NCBI RefSeq assembly: GCF_904849725.1
Contig: NW_025422580.1
Coordinates: 31,481 to 95,480, forward strand
DNA from: Hordeum vulgare subsp. vulgare
Lineage: Eukaryota; Streptophyta; Magnoliopsida; Poales; Poaceae
Direction: 5' to 3'
Length of the DNA stretch: 64,000 bases
Shown: positions 48,700 through 63,944 of the stretch, one piece after another
How positions within the stretch are numbered: position 1 is the stretch's first letter
Layout of the letters: each line of letters opens with the position of its first letter
The notes under the pieces: generated by a model
Seen by the model: the letters and a program-made list of their open reading frames with translations, nothing else
What the model was told of the DNA's origin: nothing
Database searches by the model: none
Position numbers and translations under genes: made by a program

Positions 48700-48772
48700 T
48701 ACCCCCAGGGGAAGTCGAATCCCCGCTGCCTCCTTGAAAGAGAGATGTCCTGAACCACTAGACGATAGGGGC
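48700..48772 (-). tRNA. trnE-UUC: tRNA-Glu (UUC)
   Basis: 73 bases with anticodon UUC in loop CTTTCAA and acceptor GCCCCTA/TGGGGGT. In plastids this tRNA also serves glutamyl-tRNA reductase in haem and chlorophyll synthesis. A partial copy of its 5' end lies directly upstream (48775-48793). Confidence 0.97.
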
Positions 48773-48793
48773 ATCACTAGACGATAGGGCCAT
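48756..48793. repeat. 19-bp tandem duplication of the trnE 5' end
   Basis: CACTAGACGATAGGGGCAT (48756-48774) is followed by a copy with one base changed (48775-48793). The first copy includes the first 17 bases of trnE; the second is a non-functional fragment. Confidence 0.88.
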
Positions 48794-49220
48794 ATACAAC
48801 CGCTCGTGATTATACTATAATCATAGTATGAGCAGTTTTTTTGAATTGTCAATATACTCGAAAAGTATAACTAGATCCAAAGCAAAGAGTTTTTCTAACT
48901 TTTCTGCTATGTTTTCATCTAGGATTTTTTTAGTTGATGGTTAGATTAATTCATGGATCATCCTCTACCTTTTAGGGAAATTCATTTTAAATGTATAGAA
49001 TAAGAATGGATTACTAAAAGGGATTCTAGATTAGTTCAGTACAGGTAGTTATTTTATTGATCTAAGATAAGATGAAAAAGAGTCCAATTTTTTTTTTATT
49101 TCCATTCCGTGCTTCATTTAGTGTTCAGACCAAAAATGCATTCATCCCGCACTAAGTCATAAAATTCTCTAAAGAGAAAGCTTCAAAAACAAAGAAAAAA
49201 GCGAATCAATTTAGTAGAAA
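48773..49220. other. trnE-trnT spacer
   Basis: 448 AT-rich bases; the trnE fragment occupies its left end and the trnT pseudogene follows on the right. Nothing else is recognised. Confidence 0.65.
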
Positions 49221-49288
49221 AGTACTCTATCAGATTCGAACCAATGACTTACGTCTTAGCACGAGATTACTCTACCACTAATTTAAAA
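49221..49288 (-). pseudogene. trnT-GGU pseudogene, tandem to the functional copy
   Basis: Reading on the minus strand, TTAGTGGTAGAGTAAT and GTAAGTCATTGGTTCGAATC match trnT-GGU, which ends exactly at 49289. The anticodon position now reads GCT in loop GTGCTAA, the anticodon stem has a mismatch, the T-stem is damaged and the acceptor halves do not pair. It is best read as a decayed tandem duplicate. Confidence 0.8.
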
Positions 49289-49360
49289 AGCCCTTTATCG
49301 GATTTGAACCGATGACTTATGCCTTACCATGGCATTACTCTACCACTGAGTTAAAAGGGC
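49289..49360 (-). tRNA. trnT-GGU: tRNA-Thr (GGU)
   Basis: 72 bases with anticodon GGU in loop ATGGTAA, stem ATGCC/GGCAT, and acceptor GCCCTTT/AAAGGGC. It is the intact member of a tandem pair; its 3' end abuts the pseudogene at 49221-49288. The trnT region is one of the inversion sites in grasses. Confidence 0.96.
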
Positions 49361-50481
49361 TTTTTATTTAATTCAAAAATTTGCCACTTTGATTTCCCAT
49401 TATGGGTCTACTGCATAATGTACATATTATATATATATAATATATAGAGATATAGAGAGAGACATTATGTATAGATTGTATATGTATTGATATCTTGAGA
49501 GCTCAAAATAAAATTAAGAAAAAAAAACATACCCAACTCTTCTTGGTTCATGGTTTTCCGTTTCCGAAGGCTAGTAAAATAGGCGGATTCTGGAACCCCA
49601 AGGATTCAATGGTATATGGAAAATATAAGATTTCCAATCCTAGCGGGAAAAGGCAGGGAACAGATACCCAATAGGATAGGATCCTTGGGAGGAACTTTTG
49701 GTAATGGCCTTGATCCTCTATGCTATTTTTTATGTGTTCTTAGTTCTATTGAACTTTTTTGATTCTTTTAAACAAGAATCTAATAAACTAGCATTGAGTC
49801 AGTGGAAAAAAGGAGAGAGAGGAAAGTGTTAAATGGAGAGAGTCGACTAATCATAGACTTTTAGGATCTTCTTTACATCAGGTAAATCTGTCAGCCCTGT
49901 CCGTTTTTTTCTTTAAGTTACGACTCTTTAAGTTACAACTCTTTGCTTCTTACTTCTATCAAGCCATAGGGAAAGTCTATGATGAATTTGGAAAACTCAT
50001 CTCACTCTTACTCTATGGCTCGGACTTAATGGGGGAAGAAAACATCTTCTATAATTTCTTTTTTGTTCAATTCTGGACAAAAAAGAAAAGGAAAAAAGGA
50101 ATTTATAGGGACAGTGTTACCCCCTATATCCCCTAGTTTATATTGTAGGAATAATAAAACAATTTAGCAGTCTGGCACACTTACGTCCTCGCAAAGTAAA
50201 TAATGATTATTGTAGTCGTAACCGTAGAATAGGATAGGATCCTAATCAAAATAAATACATTTGGTTCAGGCGCTATTAGCAGGGTAAGAAGAGATTTATT
50301 TTACAGACCAGAGGGAGAGGGGCTATCTAAATCCTAAAGTAAAGGCGCGCGATCGAAGTAGAAGTACCAATGGCTCAGTGTCATGAACCTTCTCCATCTG
50401 ATTCAATAAGGGGGAATTAGCCTCCTTGTCAAATGGCTATCCTTGACAAAGGGTACCATTTATACCATAATATACAATGTA
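49361..50481. other. trnT-trnG spacer
   Basis: 1121 bases between trnT-GGU and trnG-UCC, at a grass inversion junction. No gene is recognised. Short repeats such as AAGTTACGACTC/AAGTTACAACTC near 49915-49940 are present. Confidence 0.65.
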
Positions 50482-51232
50482 GCGGGTATAGTTTAGTGGT
50501 AAAAGTGTGATTCGTTCTATTAATAACTGAATTTGAAATGATATACTTAAGGCATCCTTAAGTTTTTTTTTATATTCCGATGAAAACTTTAGTTCTTATA
50601 AAGGATTAAATCCTTTTCCTCTCAATAGCATATTGAGGAAGAATATACATTCTGGCGATTTGTACCCAAAAACTAATTTAAATTGCATCCAAAATAAAAA
50701 TTGGATTATGATATGAGTACAGAGTCGCGAAGCATAATTTTGCATTGGATTTAAGTATTCCAATTTTGAAAATATGAGTAAAGGATCTATGGATGAAGAT
50801 ACAAAAAAGTTGATTTCCAATCGTAACTAAATCTTCTTTTGTTAAAGGATAAGGAAGCCAAATAGCTAAAAAACGATAGTTTTGGTTTACTAGAACCATC
50901 CGCATATTGTTTCAGCTCGGTGGAAACCCAATTCTTTTCCTCAGGATCTCTTGAATGAAATTAGGGAACGAAGTAAGTAGATTAGATGGATTTAGATAGA
51001 ATTTCTATCTCCTACTCTATAAGGATCATCTAGAAAGCAGAGAGCTTTGGTTCCATTCAAATAGAAAAGCTGACATAGATGTTAAGTGGTGAGAATATCC
51101 ATAAAGGAGCCGAATGAAATCAAAATTTCATGTTCGGTTTTGAATTAGAGACGTTAAAAATAATCAACCAACGTCGACTATAACCCCTAGCCTTCCAAGC
51201 TAACGATGCGGGTTCGATTCCCGCTACCCGCT
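50482..51232 (+). tRNA. trnG-UCC: tRNA-Gly (UCC), split by a group II intron
   Basis: The 5' exon is 50482-50504 and the 3' exon 51185-51232, together 71 bases with anticodon UCC in loop CTTCCAA and acceptor GCGGGTA/TACCCGC. The intron (50505-51184, 680 bases) starts GTGTGATTCG and has a domain V hairpin near 51107-51140. The anticodon stem has one C-A mismatch at its base. Its 3' exon is the donor of the 3' part of the chimeric pseudogene at 27783-27856. Confidence 0.95.
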
Positions 51233-51234
51233 CC

Positions 51235-51315
51235 ATTCTGTATAAAAGGAGTATTCTATTTGTCTAGACATGTTAAAGGCTTGTATTCAAGCCTTTTTTG
51301 TCCACCAGTTTCTGG
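51235..51315. repeat. Copy B of the trnfM-flanking repeat
   Basis: Shares ATTCTGTATAAA, TATTCTATTTGT and CCACCAGTT-like ends with copies at 27692-27770 and 51403-51484. It lies between trnG-UCC and trnfM. Confidence 0.8.
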
Positions 51316-51323
51316 TACTACAG

Positions 51324-51397
51324 AGCGGAGTAGAGCAGTTTGGTAGCTCACGAGGCTCATAACCTTGAGGTCACGGGTTCGATTCCCGTCTCCGCAC
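51324..51397 (+). tRNA. trnfM-CAU: Initiator tRNA-fMet (CAU)
   Basis: 74 bases with anticodon CAU in loop CTCATAA. Position 1-72 is unpaired (A with A), the initiator feature; GCGGAG pairs with CTCCGC. This is the only intact initiator tRNA in the window; the similar sequence at 27783 is a chimeric pseudogene. Confidence 0.96.
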
Positions 51398-51845
51398 TTA
51401 GCAGTCTCTATAAAAGGAGTATTCTATTTCTCTAGATATGGTAGAGGGGCGTATCCAACCCTTTTTTATTCATTAGTTCCGGGCCCTAGAGGGCAAAATT
51501 GAGCAATTTGCGAAGCCACTTGCCTTCACAAAAAGAAGGCGCAAGGCTTCTCCCTACCTTGCAGAAAATAAAAATGAAATGAAAGGGACAGTCTACCTCT
51601 CCCTTCCTTTTAAAAACAGTTTGCCCGTTGTTTGTCTCAGTTAATACCCAATTTTGGGGCTCTGTTGGCTAGTTCTATTTCTGCCTCCGGAGCGCCCTCT
51701 TTTTTTGAGGGGGATGCAAAGGAAGGGTAAATATAGTAAGGGATACGGCACTAGACTAATACTTAATTAATACTTAATTTAATATAAGTAGTTAAACAAT
51801 TAACTAGACTAAACTTTTTATCATAGTACTTTGATAAATTAAGCG
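51398..51845. other. trnfM-trnG spacer
   Basis: 448 bases; repeat copy C lies at the left end. The GC-rich part at 51480-51720 has no recognised gene. Confidence 0.65.
51403..51484. repeat. Copy C of the trnfM-flanking repeat
   Basis: Begins GTCTCTATAAAAGGAG and ends CATTAGTTCCGG. It is closer to copy A (both contain GATATGGTAGAGG and CGTATC) than to copy B, yet it lies after trnfM rather than before it. Confidence 0.8.
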
Positions 51846-51916
51846 GGCGAGCGGCGGGAATCGAACCCGTATCTTCTCCTTGGCAAGGAGATGTTTTACC
51901 ATTGAACTACGCTCGC
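51846..51916 (-). tRNA. trnG-GCC: tRNA-Gly (GCC)
   Basis: 71 bases with anticodon GCC in loop TTGCCAA, stem TCTCC/GGAGA, and acceptor GCGAGCG/CGCTCGC. No intron. It lies next to psbZ as in other plastids. Confidence 0.97.
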
Positions 51917-52195
51917 TACGGTATATATTTTATAGCGTATATCCGCTTGGGTCGACCGTCTATGTCTGGGTCGACCGTTTCATTTCATTTTCTATTCTAT
52001 TATATTAGATATTAGAGTTTTCCTTTTTTTATTATCTGTCAATGAATATTCTAATGGGAATTTCATAATACTGAAAGAGAAGAGCTAGCAATTCGGAACG
52101 CAAATTGCGTTTTAATACGTCTCACTATTCGAATTTTTTAAATGGCCTTTATTATTTCTTTTTTATGGGGTTACTAAATATTAACCAAATTTAAT

Positions 52196-52740
<545 letters not shown>

Positions 52741-52828
52741 GGAGAGATGGCTGAGTGGTTGATAGCTCCGGTCTTGAAAACCGGTATAGTTCTAGGAACT
52801 ATCGAGGGTTCGAATCCCTCTCTCTCCT
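52741..52828 (+). tRNA. trnS-UGA: tRNA-Ser (UGA)
   Basis: 88-base type II tRNA with anticodon UGA in loop CTTGAAA and a long variable arm (TAGTTCTAGGAACTA). Acceptor GGAGAGA/TCTCTCC. It is convergent with psbC. Confidence 0.97.
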
Positions 52829-52905
52829 TTTGCTTATTGAATACGTTTGTTTCTTTCATTTTTTTTTATTCTGTCCCTTATCTTTCTTTCATAAAAAGGA
52901 ATGAA

Positions 52906-52934
52906 TGGCTCGGCTAGATAGAATAACCGAGCCA
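52906..52934 (-). terminator. psbC 3' stem-loop
   Basis: TGGCTCGG (52906-52913) pairs with CCGAGCCA (52927-52934) around a 13-base loop. It lies 40 bases past the psbC stop and fits a 3' processing or stability hairpin. Confidence 0.7.
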
Positions 52935-52973
52935 GAACAGAAAAAAAGTAGAACAGGTATAAATAAGAAAATC

Positions 52974-56385
<3,412 letters not shown>

Positions 56386-56473
56386 GGAGAGATGGCTGAG
56401 TGGACTAAAGCGGCGGATTGCTAATCCGTTGTACAATTTTTTTGTACCGAGGGTTCGAATCCCTCTCTTTCCG
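56386..56473 (+). tRNA. trnS-GCU: tRNA-Ser (GCU)
   Basis: 88-base type II tRNA with anticodon GCU in loop TTGCTAA and variable arm TTGTACAATTTTTTTGTACC. Acceptor GGAGAGA pairs with TCTTTCC with one G-T pair. It lies between psbD and psbI, one border of the large grass inversion. Confidence 0.96.
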
Positions 56474-56587
56474 CTCCCTTGGATCATTTGGGACTTTCAA
56501 ACTGGAAAGAATTCTGACCCCCGGATTTTCTCATAGATAAATGTACGAAACAAATCCAATTTGTAAGAAAAAAAAAAAATTGAATTT

Positions 56588-57110
<523 letters not shown>

Positions 57111-57296
57111 TCATCGAAAACTTACAGCAGCTTGCCAAACAAAGGCTAATAGAAAAAAGAATAGAGGTATAACAGGCATAATATCCACGATTGGATTGAA
57201 AATAGCATAAGCTTCGGGCAATTTGGCAAAGAAAAAACTAGTAGGATAAAGAACAGAATTAAAACAGATACAGGTTAAACTAAGTATATTAGGCAT
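57111..57296 (-). CDS. psbK: Photosystem II protein K (PsbK)
   Basis: 61 codons from [11 protein letters not shown]; an in-frame ATG three codons upstream (57305) is a possible alternative. The precursor N-terminus is removed and the mature part starts at KLPEAYAIF, followed by a membrane helix to the end ([13 protein letters not shown]). PsbK stabilises photosystem II. Length is the grass standard. Confidence 0.97.
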
Positions 57297-57644
57297 AACA
57301 AGCATTTCATTCTTGTAGAGTAAATAATTGGATTTTGATTGAGTTATTTTTTTAAGGGAAAGAAGGAAAAGGCAGATTCAAAATCTTTTTTTCTTCGGAC
57401 TTTCCCAAACACAAAATACCTCCTTGTATTCGCACTCTCAAATGAGAGTGGAATAAATTCGACTTTCATATAATATCTTAATAGAATTCCATGTAATGAT
57501 CAATGCATTTTTTTGATTCTATATTATCTGCATGTGTAGAATACTAGCAAGAGAATATCTCTTCTTTATTTATGTAATTGAAATGGTATTGACGAATAAC
57601 AAATAAACATAATAGTGTTTATTAGTGTCGCATAAAACCCGAAA
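57297..57644. other. psbK-trnQ spacer
   Basis: 348 bases between divergent psbK and trnQ. A short hairpin CACTCTC/GAGAGTG occurs near 57433-57450. No gene. Confidence 0.65.
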
Positions 57645-57716
57645 TGGGGCGTGGCCAAGTGGTAAGGCAGCGGGTTTTGGTCCCGTTACTCGGAGGTTCG
57701 AATCCTTCCGTCCCAG
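57645..57716 (+). tRNA. trnQ-UUG: tRNA-Gln (UUG)
   Basis: 72 bases with anticodon UUG in loop TTTTGGT and stem GCGGG/CCCGT. Acceptor TGGGGCG/CGTCCCA with one G-T pair. It is between psbK and rps16 as expected. Confidence 0.96.
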
Positions 57717-57908
57717 ATTGTTTCTGATGAAACAAACGGTGAAATCATATAGTACTCCGTATGAGACAAAAGTTTATTAAAGAGAATAATGATATCTTAT
57801 GTTTTCTCAGAAAACATAATAAAGTCTTAAGTCCAGTCAAATTGACTACCTTTATTTTCATGAAAAAAATGGGATCTAGCAGGCACATTCAGGATATGCC
57901 TCTACTAT

Positions 57909-57944
57909 GATCACTTAATAATCACTTAATAATCACTTAATCAT
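57909..57944. repeat. Three tandem copies of ATCACTTAATAA
   Basis: A 12-base unit repeated three times, with the last copy slightly changed at its end (ATCACTTAATCA). Confidence 0.85.
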
Positions 57945-57979
57945 ATTTTTTTCTTCCTTTTGGTCTTCGAGTCGAAGAA

Positions 57980-58065
57980 GTACCAAAAACAATTAACTAC
58001 CAAAAACTTTCAATCTATTCATTGGAATAGTTTATTTAGTTATTATAGTTAATTGTTTTTGGTAC
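57980..58065. repeat. 20-bp perfect inverted repeat between trnQ and rps16
   Basis: GTACCAAAAACAATTAACTA (57980-57999) and its exact complement (58046-58065) flank 46 bases. A second small palindrome, TCTTCGAGTCGAAGA, sits just upstream. It could form a long hairpin in read-through RNA from trnQ, or mark an invertible segment. Confidence 0.85.
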
Positions 58066-58488
58066 GGAAAAAATATATTACTAATAGAATTCTAATTCTA
58101 GTAATTAAATGAATTAAACTTTTTTGGAGGTTGATAGTTTATTTATTGAGGAAGAGTCAATCCTTCTCTTCTCACTTCAAGATTGATCATCTCGAGCCAT
58201 CCGTTGAGGGTGGAAATTTAATAATAAATAAGTTTTAAGCAAACTTGTTTAGTCGTCTTTTTCTATGTTTCATTCATATGATAGAATTCGAATATGGGTT
58301 TAAATAAATTGGATCTTGGCGGAGGCTTCCCGGATAAATACTTACTTTCTTTTATCCATATTGCTCCATAGATAGCAAGTTTTAATTTTAATTAGTATAC
58401 AAAAAACAAAACCAATGACTATTCATGATTCCATCCATATTGGATCAATTTTCTATACCACTTTGCAATGAAAAGAGGAATGTTTGTT

Positions 58489-59535
58489 ATGGTAAAACTT
58501 CGTTTAAAACGATGTGGTAGAAAGCAACGTGCGACTTGAAGGACATGATCGATTGTGGATTTTGCTATCCATCATTTTCCATAGTAATGAAAATGCTCTT
58601 GGCTCGACATAGCCTGTTCTATTCGTTCCGAACCAAATTTGCGCAGGGTTTAAGTAACATAGTACACGATGGAGCTCGAGAGGACAGAGTTTATTTTTTA
58701 TCAAGGGAAAGAATCTAGGGTTAGTGAAAACTAATAAATTAGGCCAACTTTGTCAGTCTATCCTTAATATAGAAATAAATCGAAAGGTTAAAATACGAAG
58801 AAAGTCCAATAAAAGTATATCAGAATCAATCCCCCTTATTAGATTTCTATAGAAGAGATAAATGCTTTATCGAAGGAAATAAGAAAAAAGGGTATGTTGC
58901 TACTCTTTTGAAAGAAAAAAATAGGAATTCCCGAAGTAATGTCTAAACCCAAGGATTTCACAAATCAAAGATAAAGGATTCCAGAACAAGTAAACACAAT
59001 TTTCAATTGTCTCAACAACAGAGTTGGATCAGAATAAGGAATAAAAGTCAATTCGTTCGAAATGAGACAAAGAAAAGAGTTTAAAGACGACTCAAAAATT
59101 TTTGAAGGATTTTGCCTTCGAAGTTTCTCAGGCAGAATTAGCCAACTTGAGTCATGAGTATAAATGAAATTTGTTTTTTCTGTAAGGAAATTAATGGACG
59201 TCATAGTCTAATTTCTATTATTATCGACAGAAATTCGAATCATTTTCTCGAGCCGTATGAGGAGAAAACCTCCTATACGTTTCTAGGGGGGCGTTGTTTA
59301 TCTACATCTATCCCAATAAGCTGTCTATCGAATCGTTGCAATTGATGTTCGATCTCGAAGAGAAGGAAGAGATCTTCGAAAAGTAGGTTTTTATGATCCG
59401 ATAAAGAATCAAACTTGTTTAAATGTTCCAGCTATTCTCTATTTCCTTGAAAAGGGTGCTCAACCGACAAGAACTGTTTATGATATTTTAAGGAAGGCGG
59501 AATTCTTTAAAGAAAAAGAAAGAACTTTGAGTTAA
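58489..59535 (+). CDS. rps16: Small ribosomal subunit protein S16 (Rps16, two exons)
   Basis: Exon 1 is 58489-58528 (40 bases) and exon 2 is 59318-59535 (218), giving 85 residues: [13 protein letters not shown] joins [18 protein letters not shown]. The intron (58529-59317, 789 bases) is group II, starting GTGCGACTT, ending AAT, with domain V near 59250-59281. S16 is a 30S assembly protein. The gene is lost in several plant groups but appears intact here, with the conserved KVGFYDPI and C-terminal KEKERTLS. It lies between trnQ and trnK. Confidence 0.95.
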
Positions 59536-60101
59536 TTGAAGAACTAAATGAATAAAAAAGTAGGATAGGAGAAGATTATTAGTATTCCTCGTTGTCTAAT
59601 TATTTAGACACAATTTACCTCTTTCTTAATCCTATTTGGATTTATATCGTGCCAATCCAACATAAGCCCCTATTTTATTTACTTTTTCTATCTAATTTGT
59701 TTTCTTACCATTGTATTTCCATTGACAAAGGTCTATTGAACAAATAGAATTTGTAGATAGATGGGTCTCTTTATCCTCACTCCATATTTAATTTTTCTGC
59801 TTACACTTCGCTCAAATGATAAGGGTGTTCCTCTTGCATGTATTCTCATACAATATAATATATATTTTTTTTAATAAAAATCGCTAAAAAAAGGAGAATT
59901 TGGCCATCGTGATTAGGGTCGCTCTTTTTTTTCACTTTAGTGGAATTTAACCGGACCTGTTCGTTTTGCCATTTGAGTGTTTTTCATGGTCGATAAAATC
60001 TTTCTTTTGATGTCTTGCTAGTTCAATGTTTTGACAGAAGCGCGCGGTGTAATTCCATTGATTTTTGGATTTCGATCGTATCTAAGATCCTTTTTTTATC
60101 T
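59536..60101. other. rps16-trnK spacer
   Basis: 566 AT-rich bases without a gene. It should hold the trnK promoter; I cannot place it with confidence. Confidence 0.65.
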
Positions 60102-62652
60102 GGGTTGCTAACTCAATGGTAGAGTACTCGGCTTTTAAGTGCGACTATGATCTTTTACACATTTGGATGAAACAACAAATTCGTCCAGACTCTTGGTAGA
60201 GTCTAGAAGACCACGACTGATCCTCAAAGGTAATGAATGGAAAAAATAGCATGTCGTAATAAAATCAATCTTTTTTGAATGGAATCCAAAATTACGATTT
60301 TCTGGGTCTAGTGAATAAATGGATAGAGCCTGGCTCCAATTCTGGTAAAATAAAAAGCAACGAGCTTAACTTCCTAATTGGAAGGATTCCCCGCTCTAAT
60401 TAGACGTTAAAAATAGATTAGTGCCGGATGTGGGGAAAGGTTGGGTTTTCCTATGAGTGGACCCTTTATTTTTTCTTTTTTTTTAGAAATCCTAATTATT
60501 CTTGATTATGGATTGAATAAGGGATGTTATGGATTGAATGTGTAAAAGAAGCAGTATATTGATAAAGAGGCTGTATTCCAAAGTCAAAAGAGCGATTGGC
60601 CTGCAAAAATAAAAAACTTGTTCTGTTCTTTTTTGTAATTTAGAACAAACATAAACTAATTCGGTAGAAAAGGAGCGGAAAAAGATCCGTGGATTAGACT
60701 CCCTTTCTTTCCAGGGTTTGTATTAAAAATGCAACACCCTGTTCTGACCATATTGCACTATGTATCATCATTCGATAAACCGAGAAATGCTTCTTCTCTC
60801 TGATTCAAGTAGAAATACAAATGGAAAAATTCGAAGGGTATTCAGAAAAACAGAAATCTCGTCAACAATACTTTGTCTACCCACTTCTCTTTCAGGAGTA
60901 TATTTATGCATTTGCTCATGATTATGGATTAAACGGTTCTGAACCTGTGGAAATAGTTAGTTGGAATAACAAGAAATTTAGTTCACTACTTGTGAAACGT
61001 TTAATTATTCGAATGTATCAGCAGAATTTTTTGGATAACTCGGTTAATCATCCTAATCAAGATCGATTATTGGATTACAAAATTTTTTTTTATTCTGAGT
61101 TTTATTCTCAGATTCTATCTGAGGGGTTTGCGATTGTTGTGGAAATCCCATTCTCGCTACGGGAATTATCTTGTCCGAAAGAAAAAGAAATACCAAAGTT
61201 TCAGAATTTACGCTCTATTCATTCAATATTTCCCTTTTTAGAAGACAAATTTTTGCATTTGGATTATCTATCACATATAGAAATACCCTATCCTATCCAT
61301 TTGGAAATCTTGGTTCAACTCCTTCAATACCGTATCCAAGATGTTCCATCTTTGCATTTATTGCGATTCTTTCTCAACTACTATTCGAATTGGAATAGTT
61401 TTATTACTTCAATGAAATCCATTCTTTTTTTTCAAAAAGAAAATAAAAGACTAGTTAAATTCCTATATAACTCTTATGTATCAGAATATGAATTTTTCTT
61501 GTTGTTTCTTCGTAAACAATCTTCTTGCTTACCATTAGCATATTCTGGAACTTTTCTGGAACGAATCCACTTTTCTAGGAAGATGGAACATTTTGGGATA
61601 ATGTACCCTGGTTTTTCTCGGAAAACCTTATGGTTCTTTATGGATCCTCTATACATTATGTTCGATATCAAGGAAAGGCAATTCTTGCATCAAAAGGCAG
61701 TTTTTTTTTGAAAAAGAAATGGAAATGCTACCTTATCAATTTCTGGCAATATTATTTCTTTTTTTGGACTCAGCCGCGAAGAATCCATATAAACCAATTA
61801 GCAAACTCTTGCTTCGATTTTATGGGATACCTTTCAAGTGTACCAAAAAGTCCTTTGTTGGTAAGGAATCAAATGCTGGAGAATTCATTTCTCATAGATA
61901 CTCGAATGAAAAAATTCGATACCATAGTCCCCCGCTACTCTCCTCATAGGATACTTATCAAAAGCTCAATTTTGTACTGGATCGGGGCATCCTATTAGTA
62001 AACCCATTTGGACGGATTTATCAGATTGGGATATTCTTGATCGATTTGGTCGGATATGTAGAAATCTTTTTCATTATCATAGTGGATCTTCGAAAAAACG
62101 GACTTTGTATCGACTAAAGTATATACTTCGACTTTCATGCGCTAGAACTTTAGCTCGTAAACATAAAAGCACGGTACGAACTTTTATGCAACGATTGGGT
62201 TCGGCATTTTTAGAAGAATTTTTTACGGAAGAAGAGCAAGTTTTTTCTTTGATGTTCACCAAAACAACTCTTTTTTCTTTCAGTGGATCACACACTGAGC
62301 GTATTTGGTATTTGGATATTATAGGTATCAATGACCTGGTCAACCCTCTTAATTAATCATTAGACAAAACTAATAAACAGGAAAGGGTTGATAAATGATC
62401 AAGAAAAAACTTTCATATTTTTCATTCTGAAATGTTCCTTTTATTATAATAAAGAGTAGGTGAATCAACTTACTAATTAAAAAATTAGTAGAACTTCCTC
62501 TTTGGAATAGAATATTGGCTATTTCTACATAGGGAAAGTCGTGTGCAATGAAAAATGCAAGCACGATTTGGGGAGGGATTTTTCTCTATTGTAACAAGGA
62601 AGAATTATCTACTCCATCCGACTAGTTCCGGGTTCGAGTCCCGGGCAACCCA
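60102..62652 (+). tRNA. trnK-UUU: tRNA-Lys (UUU), split by the matK-bearing group II intron
   Basis: The 5' exon is 60102-60138, ending CTTTTAA with anticodon UUU; the 3' exon is 62618-62652. Together they give 72 bases with acceptor GGGTTGC/GCAACCC. The intron (60139-62617, 2479 bases) starts GTGCGAC and ends AT, has a domain V hairpin near 62537-62568, and contains matK in domain IV. Splicing depends on the MatK maturase encoded inside it. Confidence 0.96.
60821..62356 (+). CDS. matK: Intron maturase MatK, frame interrupted twice
   Basis: MatK is the only plastid group II intron maturase; it helps splice trnK, trnV, atpF and other subgroup IIA introns. The gene starts [10 protein letters not shown] and ends DLVNPLN, spanning 511 codons plus stop. 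The frame is lost near 61651 (FFMDPL then a one-base deficit before [11 protein letters not shown]) and regained near 61931-61945, where CCCC has become CCCCC and the next bases are rearranged. The shifted middle (about 95 codons) reads as normal MatK in frame 1. The C-terminal domain X with [25 protein letters not shown] is in the original frame. Read literally, translation would stop early at 61709-61711. Confidence 0.9.
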
Positions 62653-62764
62653 TATAGAAAAGACCCATCAAAGTTTTTAACTTTTACTCACTTCATTTAC
62701 AAATACAAAATTATTGGTTTGGTTAATTTATTTATATGGATAGCCAATCTTTGGGCTGACTTGG

Positions 62765-62794
62765 TTGACATTGGTATATAGTCTATGTTATACT
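62765..62794 (+). promoter_or_regulatory. psbA sigma70-type promoter
   Basis: TTGACA (62765-62770) and TATACT (62789-62794) are 18 bases apart with TATATA between them (62775-62780). This is the strong conserved psbA promoter, 88 bases before the start codon. Confidence 0.92.
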
Positions 62795-62863
62795 GTTAAA
62801 TAACAAGCCTTCTATTATCTATATTCTAGTTAATACGTGTGCTTGGGAGTCCTTGCAATTTGA

Positions 62864-63944
<1,081 letters not shown>

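Larger units (their letters stand above)
57717..58488. other. trnQ-rps16 spacer
   Basis: 772 AT-rich bases with a triple 12-bp tandem repeat (57909-57944) and a 20-bp inverted repeat (57980-58065). No gene is recognised. Confidence 0.7.
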
